This document shows, one piece after another, positions 45,560 to 54,351 of a stretch of DNA of 58,763 nucleotides (position 1 is its first letter; each line of letters starts with the position of its first letter). The stretch spans positions 1-58,763 of the forward strand of contig NZ_BALG01000018.1 of NCBI RefSeq assembly GCF_000315235.1. Direction: 5' to 3'. The stretch is from Paenibacillus popilliae ATCC 14706. Lineage in GTDB: Bacteria; Bacillota; Bacilli; Paenibacillales; Paenibacillaceae. The translations under genes and the position numbers were made by a program. The notes below the pieces were generated by a model. The model ran no database searches and was not told the DNA's origin. It worked only from the letters and a program-made list of their open reading frames with translations.

Positions 45560-48265
45560 ATGAAAAGAATCAAAGCATCCAATAGGCGGATGCCGAAGCG
45601 GTACGCAGGTGTCCGGGTGGCCGTTGTATTGGTGTTGGCGGGAGCGTTGTTGATGCAGCCTACAGCCGGCTGGGGTAGGGGAACTCCGGCGGTCGTTGAA
45701 GCGAGCGGATCCGTTCAGTCGCTCAAGAAGGTGAGCGAGGAGATGATCACTTTCGGGGCAAAGCTCGTAACCTATCAATATACGGCGGTCCGCAATAGCA
45801 AGACGTATACGACCATGCTTACTATTATTGAGGCGGATCTGAAAAATCCGTATATTAAGCTCGATGTCATGACCGGACAGAACGGCCAGACGGCGGTGGG
45901 CCAGACGGTTACGCGGATGACGAAGGAAACCGGCGCTGTGGCGGGTGTGAACGGAGACTATTGGATGTTGAGCGCCGATAGCGTGCCTCTGGGCGCCTCG
46001 ATTGATGACGGGGTCCTGATCACGAGCCCCGCGGAACTGCAGGGCATGTATGCCTTCGCTGTCAAGCAGGATGGTATGCCGACCATCGATCAATACCGGT
46101 TCGAAGGCAGCATCGAGCTGCCGGATGGCCAGACATTCCCGCTCTCGGGAATCAACAAGATGAAGTATAACAAGGAGCCGGGCGGCGAGCACAGCCATCT
46201 CAACGCGCTGTATATTTATACGAGCGCATGGAAGGGAACGGTCCGTCCGAATGATAGCTCGACGACCCCGACGGAGGCGCTTGTCCGGAACGGCGTGGTT
46301 GAACAAATGTCGGAATCGGGCGCGCTGCCGATAGAGGTTCCGGAGGATGGCTATATTTTACGCGGACACGGTACCGCGGCGCAGTTCATACGGAACAATC
46401 TGCAGGTCGGGGCGACTGTGGAGGCGGATTGTCATCTTATCGCAGAGAGCAATGGCCAGTCGGTTGATCCTTCCTCCTTCCAGATGATGATAAGCGGACA
46501 CACCTTGCTCGTCGACAATGGCCAGACGGTCAGCTTCACCCGGGATACGAGCGGAATCAGCGGCGGCTCGCCAACGGCTAGAACGGCCGTCGGCTACTCG
46601 AAGGACGGGCGCTATGCGTACCTCGTAACGGCTCAATCGAACAGTGTCAGTTCGGGATTGACATTGAAGGAATTCCAGCAAGCCTTGACCGAGGCCGGCA
46701 TATGGCGAGCGGTCAACCTGGACGGGGGCGGCTCGACGACGATGGCCAACCGCCCGCTGGGCGAGACGGAGACGAAGCTGACCTTCGAGACGAAGGAAGG
46801 CGGCAATAACATCCGTTCGGTCGTCAACGGAATCGGTGTATATACGACGGCTCCGCAGGGAGAAGTCAAGGGCATGATCTTGTCCGGAGAAAAGACGCTG
46901 TTCATCGGACAGCAAGCGACCTTTAGCTTGAAGGCCTATGATCAGCACTACAATCCGGTGGATGCCTCCATGGCTGACATCAAGTGGAGCTCCAGCAATG
47001 ACAAGCTGAAATGGAACGGCTCCGTTTTTACGGCGATGAAGTCCGGAACTGCGGAGGTAACGGCGACGTCTGGCGGGGCAAAGACAACGCAGAAGGTTCA
47101 GGTTATTGGGGCCGATCAAGTCGACGAAATCAATATTGCCGCTTCTTCAGCACCGCTTGTCGCCGGCACGAAAGTCACGCTGCCTGTCAACGTAACGCTG
47201 CAGGATGGCAGTACCGCGACATTGCCAACCCATTCCGTCCAATGGGAGTTGCGCGGATTCAAGGGCACGGTAAGCGACGGTGTTCTGAACGTTGATTCCG
47301 TGCCGGACGGTGCGAAGATCGGGTACGCGATTGCGAGCTATGACGGCGTGCGGGCGATGATTCCGCTCACTCCGGGAGCGGAGAAGAAGTTGGAAGACTT
47401 CAATTCGGTCAACTACCCGGTATCGTTCTCCGGCTTGCCGAAGAACGCAACAACCGGCAAGGTGACGGTGGAAGGCGGGTTCGGCGGCCGCGCTGCCAAT
47501 GATAAGGTGATGAATCTGTCCTATGACATGACGTCCGGAACGGGCGACAAGTTTGCTTATGCTGAACTCAACGGCGGCAACGGCATCACCTTGCCGGGCG
47601 GAACGAGCGGAATGAAGCTGGACGTCTATGGGGATAATAGCTTCAACAATTTGCGCATGGAGATTCATGACGGCTCGAAGGTGCACTATATCAGTGTTGT
47701 GGAATCGGTGAACTGGGAAGGATGGAAGACGGTAGAGGCCGACCTGGCCGCCTTGAATCTATCATCTGGAGCGAAGCTGAAGCGCATATATTTATATAAT
47801 CCAAAAGAGGATCAGGATGAGCGTGTGCCGCAGGGTACGATTGCGCTCGACAACCTCATCGTCAAGCTTCCGACCGAAACGGATACCGTCTTGAGCCGGC
47901 CGACGATGGAATTGAAGGTAGGCAGCAAAACGGTGCAGTTGAACGGGGAGAAGAAGCAACTGGATGTCGCTCCGTTGCTCTTGAACGGCGTTACGTACGT
48001 GCCAGTGCGCACCATCATTGACGCATTCGGCGGAGAGACCGACTGGGATGCGAAGACGAATCGGGTAACCGCGCTGCGCGGCAATTCGATGATCGACATG
48101 ACTGTGGGATCGAAGTCTTTTACCCAGAACGGAAGAAAAAGTAAGTCCGACGTCGCTCCGATTGTCCGGCAAGGTCGTACTTTGGTCCCTCTTCGATTGG
48201 TATCGGAACAAATAGGCCTATCTGTAAAATGGGACAAAAAAATGAAGTCCATAACTATCCGTTAA
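45560..48265 (+). CDS. Phosphodiester glycosidase (NAGPA)-family protein with Ig-like and copper-amine-oxidase-N-like domains
   Basis: 901-residue exported protein. An N-terminal membrane/signal segment (about residues 16-40) is followed by a NAGPA/DUF2233 domain, with AGVNGDYW near residue 130 and the catalytic-type AVNLDGGGSTTMA near residue 385. A Big_2-like domain follows (about 435-515: ILSGEKTLFIGQQATFSLKA), then a carbohydrate-binding-like beta region. The last 120 residues are a 'copper amine oxidase N-terminal'-type stalk repeat (LLNGVTYVPVRTIIDAFGG and VRQGRTLVPLRLVSEQIG), common in Paenibacillus wall proteins. The family removes GlcNAc from phosphodiesters, so a wall-polymer substrate is plausible but unproven. 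The ATG at 45560 precedes the signal; upstream codons overlap the promoter. Confidence 0.88.
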   Translation: MKRIKASNRRMPKRYAGVRVAVVLVLAGALLMQPTAGWGRGTPAVVEASGSVQSLKKVSEEMITFGAKLVTYQYTAVRNSKTYTTMLTIIEADLKNPYIKLDVMTGQNGQTAVGQTVTRMTKETGAVAGVNGDYWMLSADSVPLGASIDDGVLITSPAELQGMYAFAVKQDGMPTIDQYRFEGSIELPDGQTFPLSGINKMKYNKEPGGEHSHLNALYIYTSAWKGTVRPNDSSTTPTEALVRNGVVEQMSESGALPIEVPEDGYILRGHGTAAQFIRNNLQVGATVEADCHLIAESNGQSVDPSSFQMMISGHTLLVDNGQTVSFTRDTSGISGGSPTARTAVGYSKDGRYAYLVTAQSNSVSSGLTLKEFQQALTEAGIWRAVNLDGGGSTTMANRPLGETETKLTFETKEGGNNIRSVVNGIGVYTTAPQGEVKGMILSGEKTLFIGQQATFSLKAYDQHYNPVDASMADIKWSSSNDKLKWNGSVFTAMKSGTAEVTATSGGAKTTQKVQVIGADQVDEINIAASSAPLVAGTKVTLPVNVTLQDGSTATLPTHSVQWELRGFKGTVSDGVLNVDSVPDGAKIGYAIASYDGVRAMIPLTPGAEKKLEDFNSVNYPVSFSGLPKNATTGKVTVEGGFGGRAANDKVMNLSYDMTSGTGDKFAYAELNGGNGITLPGGTSGMKLDVYGDNSFNNLRMEIHDGSKVHYISVVESVNWEGWKTVEADLAALNLSSGAKLKRIYLYNPKEDQDERVPQGTIALDNLIVKLPTETDTVLSRPTMELKVGSKTVQLNGEKKQLDVAPLLLNGVTYVPVRTIIDAFGGETDWDAKTNRVTALRGNSMIDMTVGSKSFTQNGRKSKSDVAPIVRQGRTLVPLRLVSEQIGLSVKWDKKMKSITIR

Positions 48266-48326
48266 TATGGTATGATAGAGGATGAATATCCAATTTATCC
48301 TCTAAAGTCAAGGAGACGGAGCGTTA

Positions 48327-49487
48327 GTGGACAACCAGGTCGGAAACATTGATCGCGTGATTAAGAACGCCATCAAAGTAATGGAAGAAAGCAAATATCA
48401 AATATTTGAAATATTGGATTCCTCCCGCAATGAGGCAGTCACGATGAGCCACGAGCTTCAGGACGTGTTGAATCAGACGTCGGAAATTTGCGATAAAGTG
48501 GACGATCTGGAACGGAAATATCGTTTGGCTCGTTTGCGTTTGACAGAGGTAAGCCGTGACTTTGTTCGCTTCACGGAAGAGGATATTAAGCTAGCCTATG
48601 AGAAAGCAACGCAGCTGCAACTGGAATTGATGATATACCGTGAGAAGGAAGGCTACCTGAAGACCCGCAGGGACGAGCTGCAAGATCGAATGCGCGCCGT
48701 GGAAGGATCGATTGAACGTGCGGAGACGATTGGTTCCCAGATGAGCGTGGCACTGGAATATTTATCCGGAGATCTGGGGCAAGTGACCCGTATTCTGGAA
48801 TCGGCGAAGAATCGCCAGCTTCTCGGCCTTAAGATTATTCTGGCCCAGGAAGAGGAGCGCAAGCGAATCGCCCGGGAGATTCATGATGGTCCTGCTCAGT
48901 CGCTCGCTAACCTTGTACTAAGGACGGAGATTGTAGAAAGAATGATAACGAAGCAGGATTTTCAGTCGGTGAAGCTTGAAATCGTAGATTTACGATCGCA
49001 AGTGCGATTCGGTCTGGAGGAAATCCGGAAGATTATATACAATTTGCGACCGATGGCCCTCGATGATTTGGGCCTGGTACCGACATTGCGGAAGTTCATT
49101 CATGATTATGAGGAGAAGAACCGGATTCGAACCTCCTTCGAGATTCGGGGTCATGAGTGTCGGTTGAAGTCGGCGATGGAGGCGGCTATTTACAGGCTGG
49201 TACAGGAGGCGTTCACCAATGCAGCGAAGCATGGGCACCCGACGAACGTTACCTGTGAATTGACCTATGAGCCAGAGGAGGTACGGGTTGTCGTCAGGGA
49301 TAACGGATTCGGCTTCAAGCTGGATTCCCTGGAGGTCAAGTCGAAGGAACATATGCATTTCGGGCTGCTCGGGATGAAGGAGCGTGTCGAGCTGCTTGAA
49401 GGCCACATGGAGATATACACCGCTGAGAACCGCGGCACGCGAATCGTAGTACAAATTCCGACAAATGTGGAGAAGAGAGAGGAGTAA
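48327..49487 (+). CDS. degS: Sensor histidine kinase DegS
   Basis: Cytoplasmic histidine kinase that phosphorylates DegU, controlling secreted enzymes, motility and competence. It is 386 residues with no membrane helix: an N-terminal coiled-coil sensor region (about 1-170), a HisKA_3 domain with phospho-acceptor His186 in REIHDGPAQSLANLVLR, and a C-terminal ATPase domain (EAFTNAAKHG, DNGFGF, GLLGMKER). The GTG start follows AAGGAGACGG. degU starts 4 bases after its stop. A TATGAT element at 48271 lacks a clear -35. Confidence 0.95.
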   Translation: MDNQVGNIDRVIKNAIKVMEESKYQIFEILDSSRNEAVTMSHELQDVLNQTSEICDKVDDLERKYRLARLRLTEVSRDFVRFTEEDIKLAYEKATQLQLELMIYREKEGYLKTRRDELQDRMRAVEGSIERAETIGSQMSVALEYLSGDLGQVTRILESAKNRQLLGLKIILAQEEERKRIAREIHDGPAQSLANLVLRTEIVERMITKQDFQSVKLEIVDLRSQVRFGLEEIRKIIYNLRPMALDDLGLVPTLRKFIHDYEEKNRIRTSFEIRGHECRLKSAMEAAIYRLVQEAFTNAAKHGHPTNVTCELTYEPEEVRVVVRDNGFGFKLDSLEVKSKEHMHFGLLGMKERVELLEGHMEIYTAENRGTRIVVQIPTNVEKREE

Positions 49488-49491
49488 ATCT

Positions 49492-50214
49492 ATGGAGCAC
49501 CGGACACAGGAAAAGCCTTACATCAAAGTACTCCTTGCTGACGATCATCAACTTTTTCGCGAAGGGTTGAAGCGGATTTTGAACATGGAGGATGATCTGG
49601 AAGTCATCGGGGAATGCGGCGACGGGATTCAGGTTGTGGAATTCTGCAACAAGGAAGTGCCGGACGTCGTCCTGATGGACATCAATATGCCGGTGGAGAA
49701 CGGCGTTATCGCAACGGAGCGTCTTCGCGATATTTTCCCGGATGTCAAGGTCATCATTCTATCCATTCATGACGACGAGAGCTATGTATTCGAGACGCTG
49801 CGCAAGGGCGCATCCGGTTACCTGCTCAAGGATATGGAAGCCGAGTCGCTGATCAACGCGATCCGTTCGGTTGTCAGCGGCTATGCGTTCATTCATCCGA
49901 AGGTGACGGGCAAGCTGATTCAACAACTGCGGCGAATGACGATTTTGGATGGGCATGGCGTCGTGAGCAACCCATCCCCTCATGATTCGGGCGTGCGATT
50001 CGTGGCGGCGGAAGACAACCCGTTGACTCGTCGTGAGGCGGAAGTGCTCCGTCTGATGGCTGAAGGCAAGAGCAACAAGATGATTGGGGAATACTTGTTC
50101 ATCAGCGAGAAGACAGTCAAAAATCATGTCAGCAGCATTCTGCAAAAGATGGAGGTTGACGATCGCACGCAAGCGGTCATTAACTCCATTAGAAACGGCT
50201 GGGTTACTTTATAA
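49492..50214 (+). CDS. degU: Response regulator DegU
   Basis: NarL/LuxR-type response regulator, 240 residues. The receiver domain has the acidic pair in LADDHQLFREGL, phospho-acceptor Asp63 in VVLMDINMP, and a conserved Lys in LLKDME. The C-terminal LuxR HTH (about 170-235) has LTRREAEVLRLMAEGKSNKMI and EKTVKNHVSSILQKM. The ATG at 49492 follows GAGAGGAG; codons upstream in the same frame overlap degS. In B. subtilis DegU also primes comK and thus competence, which is relevant to comFA downstream. Confidence 0.96.
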   Translation: MEHRTQEKPYIKVLLADDHQLFREGLKRILNMEDDLEVIGECGDGIQVVEFCNKEVPDVVLMDINMPVENGVIATERLRDIFPDVKVIILSIHDDESYVFETLRKGASGYLLKDMEAESLINAIRSVVSGYAFIHPKVTGKLIQQLRRMTILDGHGVVSNPSPHDSGVRFVAAEDNPLTRREAEVLRLMAEGKSNKMIGEYLFISEKTVKNHVSSILQKMEVDDRTQAVINSIRNGWVTL

Positions 50215-50235
50215 TCGTTATGGCAGCCCATAGAG

Positions 50236-50312
50236 AGGACGCATTTCCAGGCGAAGCTTCTCGGCACAGAGGCCGATAAGGCTTGCCGGGCGCTGGAAGT
50301 GTGTCCTTTTTG
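50236..50312 (+). terminator. Long terminator hairpin after degU
   Basis: The outer stem AGGACGCATTTCCAG pairs with CTGGAAGTGTGTCCT, and an inner stem (GGCGAAGC...GGCTTGCC) extends it, so about 70 bases can fold into one long hairpin before TTTTTGC. It separates degSU from the next gene. Confidence 0.8.
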
Positions 50313-50393
50313 CATGTCGGTACAAATTCGCGATTCATGTCCGTCACCCTGCCATCCCCTTCGGCATACAGTGTTACCAAGGGAGGTGGCCGC

Positions 50394-50834
50394 ATGATCG
50401 CGATGCTATGTTGGATTATCGGGTGTTATGGGACAGCGGTGGCGGCCGTTCATCTCGCTCATGGGTGGCAGAAGCTAGTGCGGGGCTCTCGTCCTGCGCC
50501 GTGGATGCATGTTGTCATCGTAAGCGAGAATGATGAACGCCACATCGAATGGATGGTACGGGCTTTTGGTCTCTATACTTGGCTAAGAGGACGTCAGATG
50601 CATATGACAGTGCTGGACTGCGGTTCAACGGATGCAACGCTGGCAATCGCAGAGCGAGCGGTCCGGGGAGTGGGAGTAAGCTGGAATGCGGGTGTCGTAT
50701 CGGCTGAGGAAGTGGAGCGGGTGTTGGATGAGCTAGAGTCGAACCAGCCAGTCGAAGCAGCTTTTGTCGTTGTCAACATGAATCGGGCGGAGGATCTGCG
50801 CAAGGTCCCTTTTATGTCTGGAAGCGCTGTCTAA
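50394..50834 (+). CDS. Small glycosyltransferase-like (GT-A fold) protein
   Basis: 146 residues: an N-terminal membrane helix (about residues 3-22) followed by a partial GT2-like domain (HVVIVSENDERHIEWMVRAF, then MTVLDCGSTDATLAIAERA, resembling the VDDGSTDxT motif). It is too short for a complete glycosyltransferase and lacks an obvious acceptor part, so a catalytic role is doubtful. The ATG at 50394 has a strong GGGAGGTGG ribosome binding site; longer upstream starts overlap the degU terminator. It lies between two terminators. Confidence 0.65.
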   Translation: MIAMLCWIIGCYGTAVAAVHLAHGWQKLVRGSRPAPWMHVVIVSENDERHIEWMVRAFGLYTWLRGRQMHMTVLDCGSTDATLAIAERAVRGVGVSWNAGVVSAEEVERVLDELESNQPVEAAFVVVNMNRAEDLRKVPFMSGSAV

Positions 50835-50899
50835 GCAAGTTGTATACGAAGCAGGGACCCATTCCGGGTTGCGTTACGTTAAAATAAGGCCATATTGAG

Positions 50900-50958
50900 A
50901 AGGATGCTTCTGTGAGCCTGTTGCTGCAGGCCTACGTACATGGGAGGCATCCTTTTTC
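50900..50958 (+). terminator. Terminator after the glycosyltransferase-like gene
   Basis: Outer stem AAGGATGC / GCATCCTT with an inner stem GCCTG / CAGGC, followed by TTTC. It begins about 65 bases after the stop codon. Confidence 0.75.
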
Positions 50959-51023
50959 TGTTCCAGGAAAGTGGCAAGACAGCGGTATTCGGATAGAAGG
51001 AAATATATTTTAGAAGCGGTTCC

Positions 51024-51052
51024 TTGCAGTTTGCCGCTATTACAAGTATAAT
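51024..51052 (+). promoter_or_regulatory. Sigma-A promoter of the YhgE/Pip-like gene
   Basis: -35 TTGCAG, 17-base spacer, perfect -10 TATAAT (51047-51052). Transcription would start about 55 bases before the start codon. Confidence 0.65.
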
Positions 51053-51114
51053 AGCTAGAATATATGACTAAATATCCGAATTAGTTCTATGGTTCTGGAG
51101 GCGAGGAAGCAACG

Positions 51115-54100
51115 ATGAATATACTGAAAATTTACATAACAGACCTTCGCAACATTATGAAAAATCCGGCTGCAATCATTGTCATTCTAGCGGTAATCAT
51201 TCTGCCTTCCTTATATGCCTGGTTCAATATTCTTCCGTCCTGGGATCCGTACGCCAATACGAAGGATGTCGCCGTGGCCGTTGTGAATTTGGATAAGGGT
51301 TCCGAAGTCCGGGATCAACGCATCAATGTGGGCGAGAAGGTCATCGAATCGTTGAAGGAGAACGATAAATTAGGGTGGCGGTTTGTGGATAAAGCGGATG
51401 CGATGGAAGGTGTCAACCACGGGGACTATTATGCGGCCATCGTCATTCCAGAAGACTTCTCCGAGAAGTTAACCTCTGTCATTTCAAGTCACCCTGAGAA
51501 GGCAGAATTAGATTATTTTATCAATCAGAAGGTAAATGCAATCGCACCGAAGGTGACATCGGCCGGGGCGACGGGGGTAACGTCAAATATCCACAGCAAT
51601 TTCGTTAAAGAGGCAAACGGCGCCATCTTTGAAATTTTCCATGAGATTGGCGTGGAACTGGAGGGGAACAAGCCTTCTATTTTGAAAGTGAAGGACAATC
51701 TTTTTACATTGGAAGAGAATATGCCTGAAATTGAAACGATGATTCAGAAAGGCCAAGTCGATTTCATTAAGGCGGACGACATGATAAAAAAAGCGGAAAC
51801 CGCCCTATCTTTCATCAAGGAATTGCAAAAAGGGAAAAAAGATGCTGTTGCTTCCGATGTCGAAAGGCTCCTGGATAAGGGAGATGAAACCTTTGAGAAG
51901 ACGATCCCGGTCGTCAAAAAGGACCTGCAGGCCCTGCAAAACACGATGTTCGAAATGTCGGCCATGACGGATGCGATTCAATCCAATCTAGATCTTCGCG
52001 TCGTGGCACAGGAGCTGCGCAAAATAAGCGATGAAGTGAATTCGGGGATAGGGTCTTTGCAACAGCTTATTACTAGAATCGAGAGCGTCAACCATTCGCT
52101 CACCGCTGGCGGGGTCATGAATGATATGATTTCCTCGCTCAAGGATATGAAAAACAAATTGGAAGATTTGCAGAGCCTATTGGAGAAAGCTCGCCGGATG
52201 GTTGCCGACAATAAAGAGCTTGCCGTGGATAAGCTGAAGGAAATTCAACGAACGGCAATGAAAATAAATGAATTGATTGAACAGTTCCGAACGGATCTGG
52301 ACCATCGCATCGTTCCTGCGCTGACGAAGGCACTGGATGAGGTGGAGCAGGCCGGCAAGCGATACCGGGAGCAATTAACCCGTGTCCAAGACTTGATCCA
52401 AAAAGCGAAGGACCAGCTTGCGCAGACAGGAAGCAGCGCCCTTGCTGACAAATGGAAAGAAATTGCGGCCAAGTTATCCGAAGCGGCAAGCCAACTCGAA
52501 AGCAGCTCGGCTTCACTCGATAAATGGATGGAGAAAATAGAAGAGGTCTCCCAATTAACAGGTGCGGATTATCAACGGATCACGGACATGTTGAATCACA
52601 TGAAATCGAACGCGAGCAGCTTGCAAGAGCTGCTGGATAACATCAATACAGAAATTGCAGACAACAATATGCCGGAGATTGTGAGCAATCTTATAGGGAA
52701 ATTACTAGATAAAGCGGAGGTCATGGCCGGGCAGTTGGCGAGCAGCTACGATAATGTCATTGCTCCCGGCTTTACGTCGAACCGCAGCCATATCGAGAAG
52801 CTGATTGCCGAGGTGCAGGAAAAATCAGGAAAGTTGCAGGATGCCACTATTTCCGTCGTGAAGTTGACGGATAAATTATTGGCCACGGACTTTAATAAAA
52901 TAGAAGAGCTGCTTCGAAATGCGGCTGCACGCGTGCAGGATGGCCAAAATGCGATCAGCAAGGTCATCGCTGCTGCGGAAAAAATGAAAAGATCGGTAGA
53001 TGACGGCGCGATGGAGGACGTTATTGCGAAACTTCGGAACCTAGAGAGCCGAATGAGAGATCTCTCGAATGCGTTCATTCGTGCCAGCGATTTTGTAGGC
53101 GATGCGAATAAGCCGGTGAAGGATACGCTGAATCAGATCAGCTCCGGGACGAAGGATGCGGCTTCTTTCCTTGATGATGCGATTGAGACGATGGATAAGG
53201 ATGTCGTTCCTGCTTTCCGCCGTTCGATGGAAAAATCGAGGGAAGGACTAGAGTTCGTTAGAAAAATGGAAAACGAATTGTTCGCGGCGATTCCGAAAAT
53301 TGAATCGGCCTTGGCCGAAGTGAAGGACAAAGTTCGCTTGGGCGAGACGGAATTAGACAAAGTGAACGGAGCGTTCCCGGAACTTAGCAGGAAGGTACAG
53401 GATATTGCCGCTCAAATTCGTTCTTTTGAAGAAACAGGCGATTTGGATGAAATCATCAAGCTGCTGACAGGGGATGTGGAGCAAGAAAGTGATTTCTTCG
53501 CGGAACCTGTGCTACTGAATGAGCATGAACTGTTCCCGATCCCTAACTACGGTTCGGCGATGTCGCCGTTCTTCACCACGTTGGCGCTGTGGGTCGGCGG
53601 ACTGCTCCTGATTTCGATGCTGATTGTCGATATTGAAAATAAGCATGAGGTCAAGAGCTATGAAGCTTATTTTGGCCGGCTGCTTACCTTTGTCACCTTA
53701 GGAGTCAGCCAGGCGACAATTGTCACCCTAGGCGATATATTCCTTTTGAAAACCTATGTTGTTCATAAATTTTGGTTTGTTCTGTTTGGGATATACATCA
53801 GTATAATATTCGTTACGATTGTCTACACGCTTGTGTCCGTCTTCGGGAATGTCGGGAAGGCATTATCCATCGTGCTGCTCGTCTTCCAACTGGCGAGCTC
53901 CGGCGGGACATTTCCTATTCAAATGACACCGGCCTTCTTCCAGAAGCTGCATCCGTTTTTGCCGTTCACCCATGCCATCGCAATGATGAGGGAAGCGGTC
54001 GGGGGAATCCTGTGGCCTGTCGTAATGAAGCAGATGTTCATCCTGCTTATCTATATCGGGATTGCGTTCGCGCTGGGCGTTGGCTTGAAGAAGACGATTA

Positions 54101-54153
54101 ACAAGTCAAGCGATAAATTTTTGCAAAAGGCGAAGAAGAGCAAGCTGCTGTAA
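51115..54153 (+). CDS. YhgE/Pip-family large membrane protein with coiled-coil stalk
   Basis: 1012 residues. One N-terminal membrane helix (about 17-37, in AAIIVILAVIILPSLYAWFN) is followed by the conserved YhgE/Pip N-domain (VAVVNLDKGSEV, LGWRFVDKADAMEGV, GDYYAAIVIPEDFS). A helical coiled-coil stalk of about 600 residues is followed by five or six C-terminal membrane helices (from about residue 815) that look like an ABC-2-type permease. Relatives include the phage-infection protein Pip and the type VII secretion protein EsaA; no other secretion gene is seen nearby, so the role is open. GGAGGCGAGG precedes the ATG. It sits between degSU and comFA. Confidence 0.88.
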   Translation: MNILKIYITDLRNIMKNPAAIIVILAVIILPSLYAWFNILPSWDPYANTKDVAVAVVNLDKGSEVRDQRINVGEKVIESLKENDKLGWRFVDKADAMEGVNHGDYYAAIVIPEDFSEKLTSVISSHPEKAELDYFINQKVNAIAPKVTSAGATGVTSNIHSNFVKEANGAIFEIFHEIGVELEGNKPSILKVKDNLFTLEENMPEIETMIQKGQVDFIKADDMIKKAETALSFIKELQKGKKDAVASDVERLLDKGDETFEKTIPVVKKDLQALQNTMFEMSAMTDAIQSNLDLRVVAQELRKISDEVNSGIGSLQQLITRIESVNHSLTAGGVMNDMISSLKDMKNKLEDLQSLLEKARRMVADNKELAVDKLKEIQRTAMKINELIEQFRTDLDHRIVPALTKALDEVEQAGKRYREQLTRVQDLIQKAKDQLAQTGSSALADKWKEIAAKLSEAASQLESSSASLDKWMEKIEEVSQLTGADYQRITDMLNHMKSNASSLQELLDNINTEIADNNMPEIVSNLIGKLLDKAEVMAGQLASSYDNVIAPGFTSNRSHIEKLIAEVQEKSGKLQDATISVVKLTDKLLATDFNKIEELLRNAAARVQDGQNAISKVIAAAEKMKRSVDDGAMEDVIAKLRNLESRMRDLSNAFIRASDFVGDANKPVKDTLNQISSGTKDAASFLDDAIETMDKDVVPAFRRSMEKSREGLEFVRKMENELFAAIPKIESALAEVKDKVRLGETELDKVNGAFPELSRKVQDIAAQIRSFEETGDLDEIIKLLTGDVEQESDFFAEPVLLNEHELFPIPNYGSAMSPFFTTLALWVGGLLLISMLIVDIENKHEVKSYEAYFGRLLTFVTLGVSQATIVTLGDIFLLKTYVVHKFWFVLFGIYISIIFVTIVYTLVSVFGNVGKALSIVLLVFQLASSGGTFPIQMTPAFFQKLHPFLPFTHAIAMMREAVGGILWPVVMKQMFILLIYIGIAFALGVGLKKTINKSSDKFLQKAKKSKLL

Positions 54154-54170
54154 CAGTTTTCAAATTAGGG

Positions 54171-54199
54171 TTGTCAATTGTCGCCGCTTCGTATACAAT
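54171..54199 (+). promoter_or_regulatory. Promoter-like sequence upstream of comFA
   Basis: -35 TTGTCA (5 of 6), 17-base spacer, -10 TACAAT (5 of 6). A terminator hairpin lies about 30 bases after the predicted start, before comFA. Confidence 0.55.
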
Positions 54200-54233
54200 T
54201 TAGGTAAATCTTTCAATGTAGACGTTGAGCATG

Positions 54234-54274
54234 AAGCACATGCCATCCCGTGAACGGGTGGGGTGTGCTTTTTT
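54234..54274 (+). terminator. Terminator or attenuator between the YhgE-like gene and comFA
   Basis: Stem AAGCACA / TGTGCTT, with an inner near-complementary CCATCCCGT / ACGGGTGG, followed by TTTTTG. It probably ends the YhgE transcript. Because a promoter-like sequence lies upstream of it, it could also attenuate comFA. Confidence 0.75.
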
Positions 54275-54351
54275 GCTGTCTGTTGATTGCCGGCCGCGGC
54301 AGGGCTTCAACAAGATGACGGCGCCGCGGAATAAGGAAGGAGAGGGAACGG

